Source: Qipengyuania sediminis
GTDB lineage: Bacteria > Pseudomonadota > Alphaproteobacteria > Sphingomonadales > Sphingomonadaceae
NCBI RefSeq assembly: GCF_004358425.1
Contig: NZ_CP037948.1
Span: 1,302,001 to 1,366,000 of the forward strand
Reading direction: 5' to 3'
Length of the DNA stretch: 64,000 nt
Shown: in pieces, positions 8,154 through 17,032 of the stretch
How positions within the stretch are numbered: the stretch's first letter is position 1
Layout of the letters: every line of letters starts with the position of its first letter
Notes under the pieces: model-generated
Seen by the model: the letters and a program-made list of their open reading frames with translations, nothing else
The model's database searches: none
What the model was told of the DNA's origin: nothing
Program-made: the position numbers and the translations under genes

Positions 8154-8948
8154 TCAGGCGAAGGCGACGCGGCTGCCGCGACGGCGCAGCGCTGCGCCGA
8201 CGGCGCCGAAGCCGAGGATGAGCAACGCCCAGGTGCCGGGCTCCGGAACCGGCGCGACCGGCGCGATTCCGGCGCGGATGGTCAGATTGTCGACCGCCAC
8301 GCCATGATCGGAGCCGGTGGTATCGACATCGACCCAGCGGAAACCGAAACGCTGCCCGTTCGCGATCGACAAGCCCGCGATGGTGCCCGAGATGGGCGTT
8401 GCGAAAACGTTGCCGTCGACTGCGCCTGCATTGGTGTTGTTGGCGGCGGTGTAGGCAAGGGCCGCGAAATCGATCCACTGGCCATTGTCGAGCTCGGTCG
8501 CATTGAGCGAATACTGGAACGACAGCCCGTCACCCGTCGCGGTGCCCGAACGCCACTGCTCGCCGGTGTAACCGAAGAACAGGCTGGTTATGGCGTTGCC
8601 GAGGCCATTGGTGAAGATGCCGCCATACCAGATCGGGCCGACACTGCCGCTGGCGAGGCTGCCGAGCGCCCGATCAGCGCCGGTGCCGAAGCTGTAGGCG
8701 TTGCCCGCGTTCGAAGAGCCGATCCCTGCCGAATAGACCCCGTTGGCCGCGCCCCCGGTGCCGTTCTCGACCAGCTGGAATCCGGCCGGCAGGGACTGGC
8801 TCGTTCCCGCGGCGGCGAGCGTGTCGAAATTCTGAGTGTATTCGGGTGTGGTGAGCGTGGCATTGGGAGCGGCGGTCTTGCCCGCGGCGATAAGCGGGGC
8901 CGGACAAAGCGCCACGGCGGCGGCAAGCGTTGCGAAGACGATACGCAT
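8154..8948 (-). CDS. PEPxxWA-type PEP-CTERM exported protein
   Basis: This 264-residue protein has a signal peptide (MRIVFATLAAAVALC to about residue 22) and a C-terminal sorting signal: VPEPGTWALL, a short transmembrane stretch, and the basic tail RRRG. Proteins of this class are processed by an exosortase and end in the envelope or outside the cell, often with extracellular polysaccharide. The middle is a Gly/Asn/Thr-rich beta-type domain of unknown ligand. The ATG at 8948 is chosen since it gives the signal peptide; the reading from 8981 adds a non-hydrophobic lead. No exosortase gene is in the window. A terminator follows at 8101-8126. Confidence 0.85.
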   Translation of the reverse strand: MRIVFATLAAAVALCPAPLIAAGKTAAPNATLTTPEYTQNFDTLAAAGTSQSLPAGFQLVENGTGGAANGVYSAGIGSSNAGNAYSFGTGADRALGSLASGSVGPIWYGGIFTNGLGNAITSLFFGYTGEQWRSGTATGDGLSFQYSLNATELDNGQWIDFAALAYTAANNTNAGAVDGNVFATPISGTIAGLSIANGQRFGFRWVDVDTTGSDHGVAVDNLTIRAGIAPVAPVPEPGTWALLILGFGAVGAALRRRGSRVAFA

Positions 8949-8974
8949 GATTCTGGTCCCTTCCCGTGGGGTGA

Positions 8975-9673
8975 TCAGCAATAGGTCAAGGCGGCGCGCG
9001 GACGGCGGCTGGCGCGCAGGGCGCTGCCCACGGCGAGAAAGCCGGCCAGCATCATCCCCCAGGCACCGGGTTCCGGGACGGGTGCAGCGACGACGTTACC
9101 GGTGACGCGGAAATTGAGATCGCAGTTGCTGTCGGGCGTGTTCGGACAGTTCGAATACAGCGCGGTGCTGGCAAAGGCGCGCCCGCCGGTATAGGCGTCA
9201 CCACCGGTGAACTGGTTCTGGCCGACGTTGAAGCCCGGCCCGACCGCAACGGCGTTGCGCAAGCTGCCGCCGGTGGCGAGCACGAGCGAATAGCGCGCGC
9301 CGTTCGTCACCGTGAGATTGGGCACGGCAATGTCGAAGAAGGTCGGCGTGCGCGAGTTGATAGAAGTCGGCAGCGTAAAATTGGTCGTGAACAGGGACGC
9401 GCCCGTCAGCGTCTCGCCGGCAAAGATGCTGAGCGTGATCGGATCGTTGGGCTGCGACGGGTTGAGCGAGCCGAACTGGAAGCCGACCGAGGTGATGGTG
9501 TCGGTGAAAGCGGTGAAGCTCTGACCGATCGGATCGAAGGCACTGATCGTCGCCAGCCGATTGGTCTGCGGATTGGCGACGACCTGCAGGGACCTCGATT
9601 CCTGCGCGGCGGCAGGGGTGGCGACAGCGAGGGCGGCGGCAAAGGCCGCGAGCCCGAACGGGGCGAATTTCAT
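8975..9673 (-). CDS. Second PEP-CTERM exported protein
   Basis: A 232-residue exported protein with a signal peptide (MKFAPFGLAAFAAALAVA, cleavage after AAAQ) and a C-terminal sorting signal starting VPEPGAWGMML, a hydrophobic stretch and a basic end. The tail runs on for about 12 residues and ends in Cys. The body is beta-rich, with threonine- and phenylalanine-rich repeats and one likely disulfide (SNCPNTPDSNCD). It lies 26 bases upstream of the other PEP-CTERM gene, so the two are probably one transcript. They share the sorting signal but little of the body sequence. Function is unknown. Confidence 0.83.
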   Translation of the reverse strand: MKFAPFGLAAFAAALAVATPAAAQESRSLQVVANPQTNRLATISAFDPIGQSFTAFTDTITSVGFQFGSLNPSQPNDPITLSIFAGETLTGASLFTTNFTLPTSINSRTPTFFDIAVPNLTVTNGARYSLVLATGGSLRNAVAVGPGFNVGQNQFTGGDAYTGGRAFASTALYSNCPNTPDSNCDLNFRVTGNVVAAPVPEPGAWGMMLAGFLAVGSALRASRRPRAALTYC

Positions 9674-9733
9674 CGGGTCTGATTCCTTGTTGCGACCGGG
9701 TGGATAGCGGCGCGTTAACCACGCACTGTTGCG

Positions 9734-9747
9734 CCCTTAGGTAAGGG
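9734..9747. repeat. Short palindrome CCCTTA-GG-TAAGGG between miaB and PEP-CTERM genes
   Basis: A six-base perfect stem with a two-base loop sits 25 bases past the miaB stop and about 60 bases upstream of the PEP-CTERM start. There is no clear T tract on either strand, so it is a weak terminator at best, and it could also be an operator for the PEP-CTERM pair. Confidence 0.35.
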
Positions 9748-9771
9748 TTGCGACGCTTCTGTTACGTCCCG

Positions 9772-11109
9772 TTACGAGACAGGAATAATCGCGCCGGCAA
9801 GCGAATTGGGCCCTGCTTCGCCAAGCGTCACCGAAACGATATCGCCGATCGCGCAGTCGCCTTCGAACCAGACCGATTGCAGCCAGGGGCTCTTGCCGAG
9901 CCACTGGCCGGGAAGCTTGCCCCGCCGTTCGACCAGGACCTCGCAAGCCTTGCCGCTGGTGGCGCGGTTGAAAGCGTATTGATCGCGGTTCAGCAAGGTT
10001 TGAAGGCGTTGGAGCCGGTCGTCCATGATCTCGGCCGCTATCTGCCCGTCCATCGTGGCGGCGGGCGTACCGGGCCGGGGGGAGTACTTGAAGCTGAAGG
10101 CCTGCGCGTAGCCCACCTCTTCGACCAGCGCCAACGTCTCGGCGAAGTCCGCCTCGGTCTCGCCAGGGAAGCCGACGATGAAATCGCCCGAAAGCGCGAT
10201 GTCGGGCCGCGCGGCGCGGAAGCGTTCGAGCAGCCTGAGGTAGCTTTCCGCGGTATGGCTGCGGTTCATCGCGCGCAGCACCCGGTCGCTCCCCGCCTGC
10301 ACCGGCAGGTGGAGGAAGGGCATGAGCTTGTCCACCTCGCCATGCGCGGCGATCAGCGCGTCGTCCATGTCGGCGGGGTGGCTGGTGGTGTAGCGGATGC
10401 GCGCCAGGCCATCGATGGCCGCGAGGTCGCGGATCAGGCCCGCGAGGCCCACCGCCCTGCCTTTGCCGTCCTCGCCGCACCAGGCGCTGACGTTCTGGCC
10501 GAGCAGCGTGATCTCCTTCGCCCCCGCCTCGACGAGCGTCAGCGCTTCCCTCACCAAATCAACGTAAGGCCGGCTGATTTCCGCGCCGCGGGTGTAGGGG
10601 ACCACGCAATACGTGCAGAACTTGTCGCAGCCTTCCTGCACGGTCAGGAATGCGGCCGGGGCGATCCGGCGCCGCTCGGGCAAGGCGGCGAATTTGGCTA
10701 TGGCGGGCATCTCGGTATCGGTTACCCGCCGCCCCGCGACCGCGTGGCCGAGCATCTCGGGCAGCCGGTGATAGGCCTGCGGGCCGACCACCATGCTGAC
10801 GGCGGGTGCGCGGGCCATGATCTCCTCACCTTCCGCCTGCGCCACGCAGCCCGCGACCGCGATCATCGGCGCTTTGCCCGCTTCGCGCCCGGCCTTCACC
10901 AGCCGCCCGATATCCGAATAGACCTTCTCCGCCGCCTTCTCGCGGATGTGGCAGGTGTTGAGGACGACCAGCTCCCCCTCCTCCCCCTCCGCCGCGGGCA
11001 CAAGTCCCTGCGCCGCCAACAGTTCGCCCATGCGCGTCCCGTCATAGGCGTTCATCTGGCAACCGAAGCTCTTGACGCGATAGGTCGTGGGGGCAGTGCG
11101 GGGGGTCAT
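9772..11109 (-). CDS. miaB: MiaB, tRNA-2-methylthio-N6-dimethylallyladenosine synthase
   Basis: A 445-residue radical-SAM methylthiotransferase that adds the methylthio group to i6A37 of tRNA. The N-terminal UPF0004 domain binds the auxiliary cluster through Cys in FGCQMN, NTCHIRE and AGCVAQ. The radical-SAM cluster motif is CDKFCTYC near residue 150. A C-terminal TRAM domain ends the protein. The start at 11109 is set by the conserved N-terminus. Its ATG overlaps the stop of the upstream lipase gene (ATGA). It is normally next to phoH; the gap here holds two PEP-CTERM genes. Confidence 0.95.
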   Translation of the reverse strand: MTPRTAPTTYRVKSFGCQMNAYDGTRMGELLAAQGLVPAAEGEEGELVVLNTCHIREKAAEKVYSDIGRLVKAGREAGKAPMIAVAGCVAQAEGEEIMARAPAVSMVVGPQAYHRLPEMLGHAVAGRRVTDTEMPAIAKFAALPERRRIAPAAFLTVQEGCDKFCTYCVVPYTRGAEISRPYVDLVREALTLVEAGAKEITLLGQNVSAWCGEDGKGRAVGLAGLIRDLAAIDGLARIRYTTSHPADMDDALIAAHGEVDKLMPFLHLPVQAGSDRVLRAMNRSHTAESYLRLLERFRAARPDIALSGDFIVGFPGETEADFAETLALVEEVGYAQAFSFKYSPRPGTPAATMDGQIAAEIMDDRLQRLQTLLNRDQYAFNRATSGKACEVLVERRGKLPGQWLGKSPWLQSVWFEGDCAIGDIVSVTLGEAGPNSLAGAIIPVS

Positions 11110-12050
11110 GGAAGATCGGCGCGAATTAGGGAGTGACCGCATACTTGCAAATCGGGCGCCGCGTCGGTTTGCTGGCTCGCTGGTCGCTTCCGGGTGCGGG
11201 GGTTGAGCACCATCGATTGCTGCGCACCGCAGTCGTTGTCCAGCGCGGCAATCCAGGTCAGGCAATCGGCAAGCGGTCCAATCCCGTGGTCGCGACCCGG
11301 CCCAAACCCAGGCATGCAGTTCAGTGAGACATAGCGCTGCGTGGCCTCCCGGCCCGGTGCGCGAGCGAGCTTGAGAATTTCGCCATACTCAACAACCGCA
11401 AGACGCGGGACATTCGCCGCGTCGCGGCCGCTACGGTAGTTCGGTGAATTGTTGAACACGATCGACTCGGCGACCGTTCCCTTTGCCCCGCCCGGCAGCG
11501 GGAAGCGGCGCAGCGAGGCGTTGTGCGCGATCCCTCCGCCCAGCGAATGACCCGTGACGACGAGCCTCGCGTTCTCACCCCCCTCGGCTAGACGCGCCAA
11601 TTCTGACCCAACCACACCCAAGCCGATGAAGTTCTGGCGGCGGCGCAGGTTGCCGTTCCACCAATCGACCGCGTTAGTAAGCCCCTCGGTGCCGCGGAAG
11701 GCAATCACGACTTCAGTAAGCTTGCCCGCGTTGCGCTTGTCATAAATCGCGTAGGCGAAGCCATAATCGTCGTTGTCGAGTAGCCGCCGCCTCGTCCATT
11801 CGCGGGGCAGCGCAAAGAGCACGTCCGTGGGGTCGTCATAGGCATTGAAGGACATTTGCGCGTAGAGCCAGGAGTCGCGGGCGGCCTTTCGCGCGAAATC
11901 GCACCACCCGCCGACAGGATTGTCACAATCGCCGCGGATCCTGGTGCCATCGCCCCACAGTTCGCCGGTGGTTGCACACGCACTCAAGCTCGTAAGCGCG
12001 AGCGCCGCAGCCGCTACGCGGATTTGCTTGCCCCTTCCCGGCCCCAACAT
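11106..12050 (-). CDS. Class 3 lipase-like lipoprotein
   Basis: The 314-residue product has a lipoprotein signal (GKQIRVAAAALALTSLSAC, lipobox LSAC), so it is probably anchored in the outer or inner membrane facing the periplasm. The alpha/beta hydrolase nucleophile elbow GHSLGGG is present near residue 160, with an FRGTEG segment upstream, which is typical of fungal-type (class 3) lipases. A catalytic Asp and His can be proposed in the C-terminal half but not assigned surely. The ATG at 12050 gives the best signal peptide. The stop overlaps the miaB start. Substrate is unknown. Confidence 0.75.
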   Translation of the reverse strand: MLGPGRGKQIRVAAAALALTSLSACATTGELWGDGTRIRGDCDNPVGGWCDFARKAARDSWLYAQMSFNAYDDPTDVLFALPREWTRRRLLDNDDYGFAYAIYDKRNAGKLTEVVIAFRGTEGLTNAVDWWNGNLRRRQNFIGLGVVGSELARLAEGGENARLVVTGHSLGGGIAHNASLRRFPLPGGAKGTVAESIVFNNSPNYRSGRDAANVPRLAVVEYGEILKLARAPGREATQRYVSLNCMPGFGPGRDHGIGPLADCLTWIAALDNDCGAQQSMVLNPRTRKRPASQQTDAAPDLQVCGHSLIRADLP

Positions 12051-12093
12051 ATCGCCGCCCCCCCCGCTTCGAATCTCCGCGAAACCGCCGAGT

Positions 12094-12555
12094 TTAGCCA
12101 ACCACCGCCTTCACGATCTTGCCCGGCTGGCGTGGCGGTTCGCCCGTCGGGAGCGCGTCGACATGCTCCATGCCGCTCTCGACCTGGCCCCAGACGGTGT
12201 ATTGCCGGTCTAGGAAGCGCGCGTCGTCGAAGCAGATGAAGAACTGGCTGTTGGCGGTGTCGGGCTGGTTGGTGCGCGCCATCGAGCAGGTGCCGCGCAC
12301 GTGCGGCTCGGCGTTGAACTCGGCCTTGAGATCGGGCTTGTCGCTGCCGCTCATGCCGGTGCCGGTGGGATCGCCGCCCTGCGCCATGAAGCCGGGGATC
12401 ACGCGGTGGAACACGACGCCATCGTAGAAACCCTCGCCCGCCAGCTCGGTAATGCGCGCGACATGGCCGGGCGCGAGATCGGGGCGCAGCTTGATGACCA
12501 CATCGCGGGGGCTGCCATCGCCGGTGTCGAGCGTTAGGGTGAGGGTATCGGGCAT
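12094..12555 (-). CDS. Cyclophilin-type peptidyl-prolyl cis-trans isomerase
   Basis: A 153-residue single-domain cyclophilin without a signal peptide, so it is cytoplasmic, like PpiB. The active-site segments are clear: FYDGVVFHRVIPGFMAQGGD, with the catalytic Arg and the Phe and Gln of the pocket, and SQFFICFDD. It lies 43 bases upstream of the lipase-like gene. Confidence 0.92.
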   Translation of the reverse strand: MPDTLTLTLDTGDGSPRDVVIKLRPDLAPGHVARITELAGEGFYDGVVFHRVIPGFMAQGGDPTGTGMSGSDKPDLKAEFNAEPHVRGTCSMARTNQPDTANSQFFICFDDARFLDRQYTVWGQVESGMEHVDALPTGEPPRQPGKIVKAVVG

Positions 12556-12647
12556 CGTAAATCTCCTGGGTGCGTTGCGGCGGATATAGCCGCCCTCGCG
12601 CCCCTGTCACGGGTTGCTTTTCGAGAGGCGCCGCCTAGGGCCGCGGC

Positions 12648-14078
12648 ATGGCCGGCGACCACCTTCTCGATGATGATCTGACGGCGGAGGAGGCCCGCCC
12701 GGACGATCGCATCGACGACGAGCGGCACGATGCCGACAACATCCTCAAGCCCGAGTTCGTGCGGCGCGTTCAGGATGCGCTCGAGGCGGGCGACAGCGCG
12801 GCGGCCTACGATCTCGTCGAACCGCTCCACGCGGCCGACGTCGCCGACCTGCTCGAACTGCTGAGCCCGGCCCAGCGCCAGCAGCTCGCCGCCGCGATCA
12901 CCGATCTGATGAGCGGCGAGGTGATCGCCGAACTGAACGATCACGTCCGCGAAGACATGATCGAGGCCCTTCCCGCGGCCGCGGTGGCGGAGATCGCCGG
13001 CGAGCTCGACACCGACGATGCGGTCCAGCTCATCGAGGACCTCGACGAGGAAGACCAGCGCGCCGTCCTTGCCGAGCTCGAGCCCGAGGACCGCGCCGCG
13101 ATCGAGAGCGCGCTCGCCTATCCCGAGGAGACCGCCGGGCGGCTGATGAGCCGCGAGTTCGTGGCCGTACCGGAGCATCTCACCGTCGGCGATGTCATCG
13201 ACTACCTCCGAAACGGCAGCGACCTTCCGGCCGAGTTCTACGAGGTCTTCGTGGTCGATGCCCGCCATCACCCGGTCGGCACCTGCCAGCTCTCATGGAT
13301 CCTCACCACCCCGCGCTCGGTTGCTCTGTCGGACGTCATGAAGCGCGACCAGACGCTGATCCCCGCCACTCTCGATCAGGAGGAGGTGGGCAATATGTTC
13401 CAGAAATACGCGCTCATCAGCGCCGCGGTGGTCGACCAAAGCGGGCGGCTGGTGGGCCAGCTGACGGTGGACGATGTAGTCCACATCATCGCCGAGGAAG
13501 CGGGCGAGGACGTGCTGCTTTTGTCGGGCGCGGGCGATGGCGACATCAACGAGCCGATCCGCGAGGCCTATTCCGCGCGCGTGCGCTGGCTGATCGCCAA
13601 TCTCGGCACGGCGGTCGTCGCCAGCAGCATCATCGCGATATTCGGCGCCGCGATCGAGCAGCTGGTGGCGCTGGCGGTGCTGATGCCGATCGTCGCCAGC
13701 ATCGGCGGCAATGCCGGCACGCAGACCATGGCGGTGACGGTGCGCGCGATCGCCATGAACCAGCTGACGCGCTCCAACACCCGCCGCATGGTCTGGCGCG
13801 AGCTGCGCGTGGCGCTGGCCAACGGCGCGACGGTCGGCCTGCTCATCGGCCTGGCGGTTGCGGCGATCTTCACTCCGCAGCTGGGCGCGGTGATCGCGGC
13901 GGCGATGGTGATCAACGTTCTGGTGGCGGGGCTCGCCGGCGTTCTCGTCCCGGTGATTTTCGAACGGCTCGATATCGATCCGGCGGTGGCCTCGAGCGTC
14001 TTTGTAACGATGATCACCGATTCGATGGGCTTCTTCGCCTTCCTCGGCCTGGCGGTGGCAAGCGGGCTGGCGGGTTGA
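12648..14078 (+). CDS. mgtE: MgtE-family magnesium transporter
   Basis: The 476-residue protein has the full MgtE layout: an acidic N-terminal superhelical domain (residues 40-160), two CBS domains (about 165-295) and five transmembrane helices at the C-terminus. The pore segment IGGNAGTQTMAV is the MgtE signature. The CBS/N domains close the channel when cytoplasmic magnesium is high. An upstream start was not considered, since the ATG at 12648 lies 92 bases from the divergent cyclophilin gene. Confidence 0.94.
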   Translation: MAGDHLLDDDLTAEEARPDDRIDDERHDADNILKPEFVRRVQDALEAGDSAAAYDLVEPLHAADVADLLELLSPAQRQQLAAAITDLMSGEVIAELNDHVREDMIEALPAAAVAEIAGELDTDDAVQLIEDLDEEDQRAVLAELEPEDRAAIESALAYPEETAGRLMSREFVAVPEHLTVGDVIDYLRNGSDLPAEFYEVFVVDARHHPVGTCQLSWILTTPRSVALSDVMKRDQTLIPATLDQEEVGNMFQKYALISAAVVDQSGRLVGQLTVDDVVHIIAEEAGEDVLLLSGAGDGDINEPIREAYSARVRWLIANLGTAVVASSIIAIFGAAIEQLVALAVLMPIVASIGGNAGTQTMAVTVRAIAMNQLTRSNTRRMVWRELRVALANGATVGLLIGLAVAAIFTPQLGAVIAAAMVINVLVAGLAGVLVPVIFERLDIDPAVASSVFVTMITDSMGFFAFLGLAVASGLAG

Positions 14079-14109
14079 GGACCCCCGCCCCCACACTTAG
14101 CTAATCCCC

Positions 14110-14502
14110 ATGCCGCTGCACCTGACCAAGATTGCGTTCGGGGCGAGAAGCTACGCCGATCTCGAAAGCTGGTATGCGAATAGGCGATCCCCTCATCTCA
14201 CAACCCGCTATCGCCCGACGCGCTGGCAGGAATGCCTGGGCGGCTCGCTGTACTGGATTCACGATCACAACATCGTCGCGCGCAGCACCATTACCGGCTT
14301 CGCGCAGGGCGAGGACGGCCGCTGGATCATCGAGCTCGAGCCGCGCCTTGTCCCCGTGCTGCCTAAGCCGAAGCGTGCGCATCAGGGCTGGCGCTATCTG
14401 ACCGACCGAGCCGCCCCGCGCGACCTGGAGCCGGGCGAGGACCTCGGCGACATTATTCCCGGTCGGATCGCGGGCAAGCTGGCGAAGCTGGGGCTGATCT
14501 AA
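14110..14502 (+). CDS. DUF1489-family protein
   Basis: A 130-residue cytoplasmic protein matching the alphaproteobacterial DUF1489 family by its MPLHLTKIAFG start and the RAHQGWRYL segment near residue 90. The function of the family is not known. It starts 31 bases after mgtE and could be read from the same transcript. Its TAA stop interlocks with the nudC stop in a CTAA tetranucleotide. Confidence 0.85.
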   Translation: MPLHLTKIAFGARSYADLESWYANRRSPHLTTRYRPTRWQECLGGSLYWIHDHNIVARSTITGFAQGEDGRWIIELEPRLVPVLPKPKRAHQGWRYLTDRAAPRDLEPGEDLGDIIPGRIAGKLAKLGLI

Positions 14503-15365
14503 CGCGCCAGCCACCAGCGCAGGAGATGGCTGGCGATCGCCTGGTCGATCGGCTTGGCAAAACGCGCGCCCGGTTCGCCTGCCATCGCGGCGGCGACTTC
14601 GGCGCGGGTGAACCAGGCGAGTTCGGCGAGTTCGCTCGTGTCGACGGTCAGCGCGTCGTCGTCCGCAATGGCGTGGCAGCCGATCATCAGCTGGCTCGGG
14701 AAGGGCCAGGGCTGGCTGGCGACGTAGCGGACATCGCGGACGCGAACGCCGCTTTCTTCCAGCACCTCACGTGCGACCGCCTCCTCGATGCTTTCTCCCG
14801 GCTCTACGAAACCCGCAAGCGCGCTGAAGCGTCCTTCCGGCCAGCCCTTGCCCCGGCCGAGCATCAGGCGGCCGTCGACGTGTTCAACCAAGGTAATGCC
14901 GACCGCGTCGGTCCGGGGAAAGTGCTGCGCGCCGCACTGCTGGCAATCGCGTTGCCATCCTCCCTTGGCCAGCCCTGTCGCACCCCCGCAGTTCGCGCAG
15001 AAGCGGTGCCGGGCGTGCCAGTCGCAGAGGCTTCGCGCGCCACCGTAAAGCGCGAGATCATCGGCCGGAAGCGCGGCCATCGCCGCCCACAAGGCCGGGT
15101 TCGCCATCCTCGGGCTCGCATCTCCCCGCCCCGGCACAGCGGCGAAGCAGGGGCGGCCATCATCGAGGCCGAAGAACACCAGTTCCGCCTCCGTATCCGC
15201 GTCGGCGAGGCTGCCCCATGCCAGCCTGCCACGCTCGTCCACAACAGGCAGCAGCCCATCCATCAGCAGCAGCCGCGCGCGCCAACCCATCTGCGCGGCA
15301 AGCGCTTCGGGGTCGGCGCGGATATGATCGGCGCGGTCGAGCCGGCTGCCGGTAAAGGCGAGCAC
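14499..15365 (-). CDS. nudC: NudC, NAD(+) diphosphatase / RNA NAD-decapping Nudix enzyme
   Basis: About 288 residues with the three-part NudC layout: a variable N-terminal domain, a zinc ribbon (CANCGG then CQQCG) and a Nudix domain with the box [20 protein letters not shown] near residues 180-202. The [11 protein letters not shown] motif that sets NAD specificity follows. The family hydrolyses NAD(H) and removes NAD caps from RNA. A GTG at 15365 is taken as the start, three bases after the upstream stop, because the homologous region begins there (LAFTGS); a longer reading from 15995 overlaps the neighbour. Confidence 0.88.
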   Translation of the reverse strand: MLAFTGSRLDRADHIRADPEALAAQMGWRARLLLMDGLLPVVDERGRLAWGSLADADTEAELVFFGLDDGRPCFAAVPGRGDASPRMANPALWAAMAALPADDLALYGGARSLCDWHARHRFCANCGGATGLAKGGWQRDCQQCGAQHFPRTDAVGITLVEHVDGRLMLGRGKGWPEGRFSALAGFVEPGESIEEAVAREVLEESGVRVRDVRYVASQPWPFPSQLMIGCHAIADDDALTVDTSELAELAWFTRAEVAAAMAGEPGARFAKPIDQAIASHLLRWWLAR

Positions 15366-15367
15366 TC

Positions 15368-16684
15368 CTAGCGCTTCGCCGCGGCCTGCTGCGCGGCCAG
15401 GTCCTTCAGCACCGCCGCGGGGAAGGCGGTGTGGACCGGATAGGCTTCGGACGGCATATATTGCGTCATCAGATTGGCACGCAGTCCGGCCTTGTAGCTG
15501 ACGAAGGCGACAGTGCCCGCGGCCCCGCCCCAGCCGTAGACCCCGTCCGTCGTCACTCGCCCGCCCGCGCCGAAACCCGCACCGTCGGCGAAGGTGCCCT
15601 TGGTGGTCACGCCGTCGGGCAAGAGGTTCGAGGTGCCGACACGCACCGCGGGCTCGCTGATCACGCGACGCCCATCGATCTTGCCATAGCCAAGCAGCAT
15701 CCGCAGGAAGCGGTCGTAATCGCGGGGAGAGCTCACCAGCCCCGCCCCGCCGAAGGGGAACGCGGGTTCGTCGAGAAAGATCGAGCTGCGCGCCGGGTCC
15801 AGCGGGATCGGAGTGCCCCCCAGGATACCATAATTGGTTGTCAGCCGCCCGACCTCGCTCGCTGGCACGCGGAACCAGGTCGAAGTCATCCCGCTGGGGC
15901 GGAAGATGCGGGTTTCGAGGAAGCGGTCGAAGGGCGTCCCGGCTGCGACCTCTATCACCCGGCCGAGAAGGTCGAGCCCCACCGAATAGCTCCACTTGGT
16001 CCCCGGCTGATAGACGAGCGGCACCTTGGCGAGCCGATCAGCGAAGGCAGCGAGACCCCTCACCGGCGTTCCCCGGCCGAGCCCCGGAAGCTGGATGCGG
16101 CTGACCTGGCCAGGGATCAGCCCCTGATCCTCGTAGAGTGTCTTGATCGCGCCTTTCTGGACGATGCTATAGCCGAGACCGGCGGTGTGGGTGAGGAGAT
16201 GGCGCACGGTGATCGGCCGCTCCGCGGGCACGAGATCGGTCACCGAGCCATCGGGTGTGCGCTGCACCATCATGCGGCTGTAGGCGGGAAGGATTTCGGC
16301 GATCGGCTGATCGAGGCCGAGCTTGCCTTCCTCGATCAAGATCATCGCCGCCATGCCGGTGACGGGCTTGGTCATCGAATAGATGCGATAGAGACTGTCC
16401 GGTCCGGCAGGCTCGGGCTGACCCACCGTTAGCGTGCCGCGCGCGATGGTGGCGGGCGCCGCCTGGCCCCAGCCCAATGTCGCGACCATGTTCGCGACTT
16501 TGCGCGCGCCGGCGTAGTCCTCTACCATGGCGCTGACCGCGGGCCACGCGGCGGGGCCACCCGGCTGCGCGAGCAAAGAGGCCAGAGGCGAGCCCGCCAG
16601 CAAAGCCCCGCCCCCGAACAGTGCCCCCGAGCGAAGCAGCGCGCGGCGGTCGAGGGCGATATCGTCGAAGGAGCGGTAGGCCAT
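15368..16684 (-). CDS. Exported class C beta-lactamase-like serine hydrolase
   Basis: The 438-residue protein has an N-terminal twin-arginine signal ([18 protein letters not shown]), so it is probably exported folded. The serine beta-lactamase/penicillin-binding fold is shown by the catalytic SMTK (Ser103, Lys106) and a downstream WSYSVGLD segment matching the YxN position. These enzymes are usually esterases or peptidases of unknown substrate rather than true beta-lactamases. The stop is two bases before the nudC start, so the two genes are likely co-transcribed. Confidence 0.88.
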   Translation of the reverse strand: MAYRSFDDIALDRRALLRSGALFGGGALLAGSPLASLLAQPGGPAAWPAVSAMVEDYAGARKVANMVATLGWGQAAPATIARGTLTVGQPEPAGPDSLYRIYSMTKPVTGMAAMILIEEGKLGLDQPIAEILPAYSRMMVQRTPDGSVTDLVPAERPITVRHLLTHTAGLGYSIVQKGAIKTLYEDQGLIPGQVSRIQLPGLGRGTPVRGLAAFADRLAKVPLVYQPGTKWSYSVGLDLLGRVIEVAAGTPFDRFLETRIFRPSGMTSTWFRVPASEVGRLTTNYGILGGTPIPLDPARSSIFLDEPAFPFGGAGLVSSPRDYDRFLRMLLGYGKIDGRRVISEPAVRVGTSNLLPDGVTTKGTFADGAGFGAGGRVTTDGVYGWGGAAGTVAFVSYKAGLRANLMTQYMPSEAYPVHTAFPAAVLKDLAAQQAAAKR

Positions 16685-16739
16685 GCGTGGAATTCCTGTG
16701 CAATGTCGCTGCCAGGTTGTGCAGCGCCGATTGCAGAAA

Positions 16740-16776
16740 GCAACCCTTCGTCTGCGGGCCCGGCCCGCGGGGTTGC
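16740..16776. repeat. Nested inverted repeat in the serine hydrolase leader
   Basis: GCAACCC (16740-16746) pairs with GGGTTGC (16770-16776), and between them GCGGGCC and CCCGC form an inner GC stem. It lies 55-90 bases upstream of the serine hydrolase ATG and about 30 bases ahead of the divergent small membrane gene at 16808. It might be an operator or a leader hairpin; no T tract is present. Confidence 0.4.
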
Positions 16777-16807
16777 ATGTTCTCGCTGTATTACCTAGAT
16801 AGCACGC

Positions 16808-17032
16808 ATGGGCAATATCCTCGCGTTCCTGTTCGGTCTGGTCTCGCTGGCGATCGTCATCCCGGCGACGATCCCGTTCCTTGGCTGGGCCAACTGGTTC
16901 GCGTTGCCGCTGATCGGGATGGGCGTGATCGTCGGGCAGCTGTCTTCGACCAGCAAGGCGGGGCGCAACTTCTGCCTTGTGGTGCTGCTGATCGCGATCG
17001 TCAGGCTGAGCCTGGGCGGCGGCATCTTCTAG
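16808..17032 (+). CDS. Small hydrophobic membrane protein, unknown function
   Basis: A 74-residue protein with two to three hydrophobic segments (about residues 5-22, 28-43 and 56-68). I do not recognise a named family; similar short proteins occur in sphingomonads. It is divergent from the serine hydrolase and ends in a CTAG tetranucleotide that also holds the mutY stop on the other strand. A near-perfect reading frame and membrane character support it as a real gene. Confidence 0.6.
   Translation: MGNILAFLFGLVSLAIVIPATIPFLGWANWFALPLIGMGVIVGQLSSTSKAGRNFCLVVLLIAIVRLSLGGGIF

Noticed and set aside
8154..9673. A complete exosortase/PEP-CTERM assembly locus.
   Set aside because: Only cargo-type proteins are present; neither an exosortase nor polysaccharide export genes are beside them.
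15368..16684. Antibiotic-resistance beta-lactamase.
   Set aside because: The SxxK motif is present, but the family is mostly esterases and peptidases, and nothing in the context points to drug hydrolysis.
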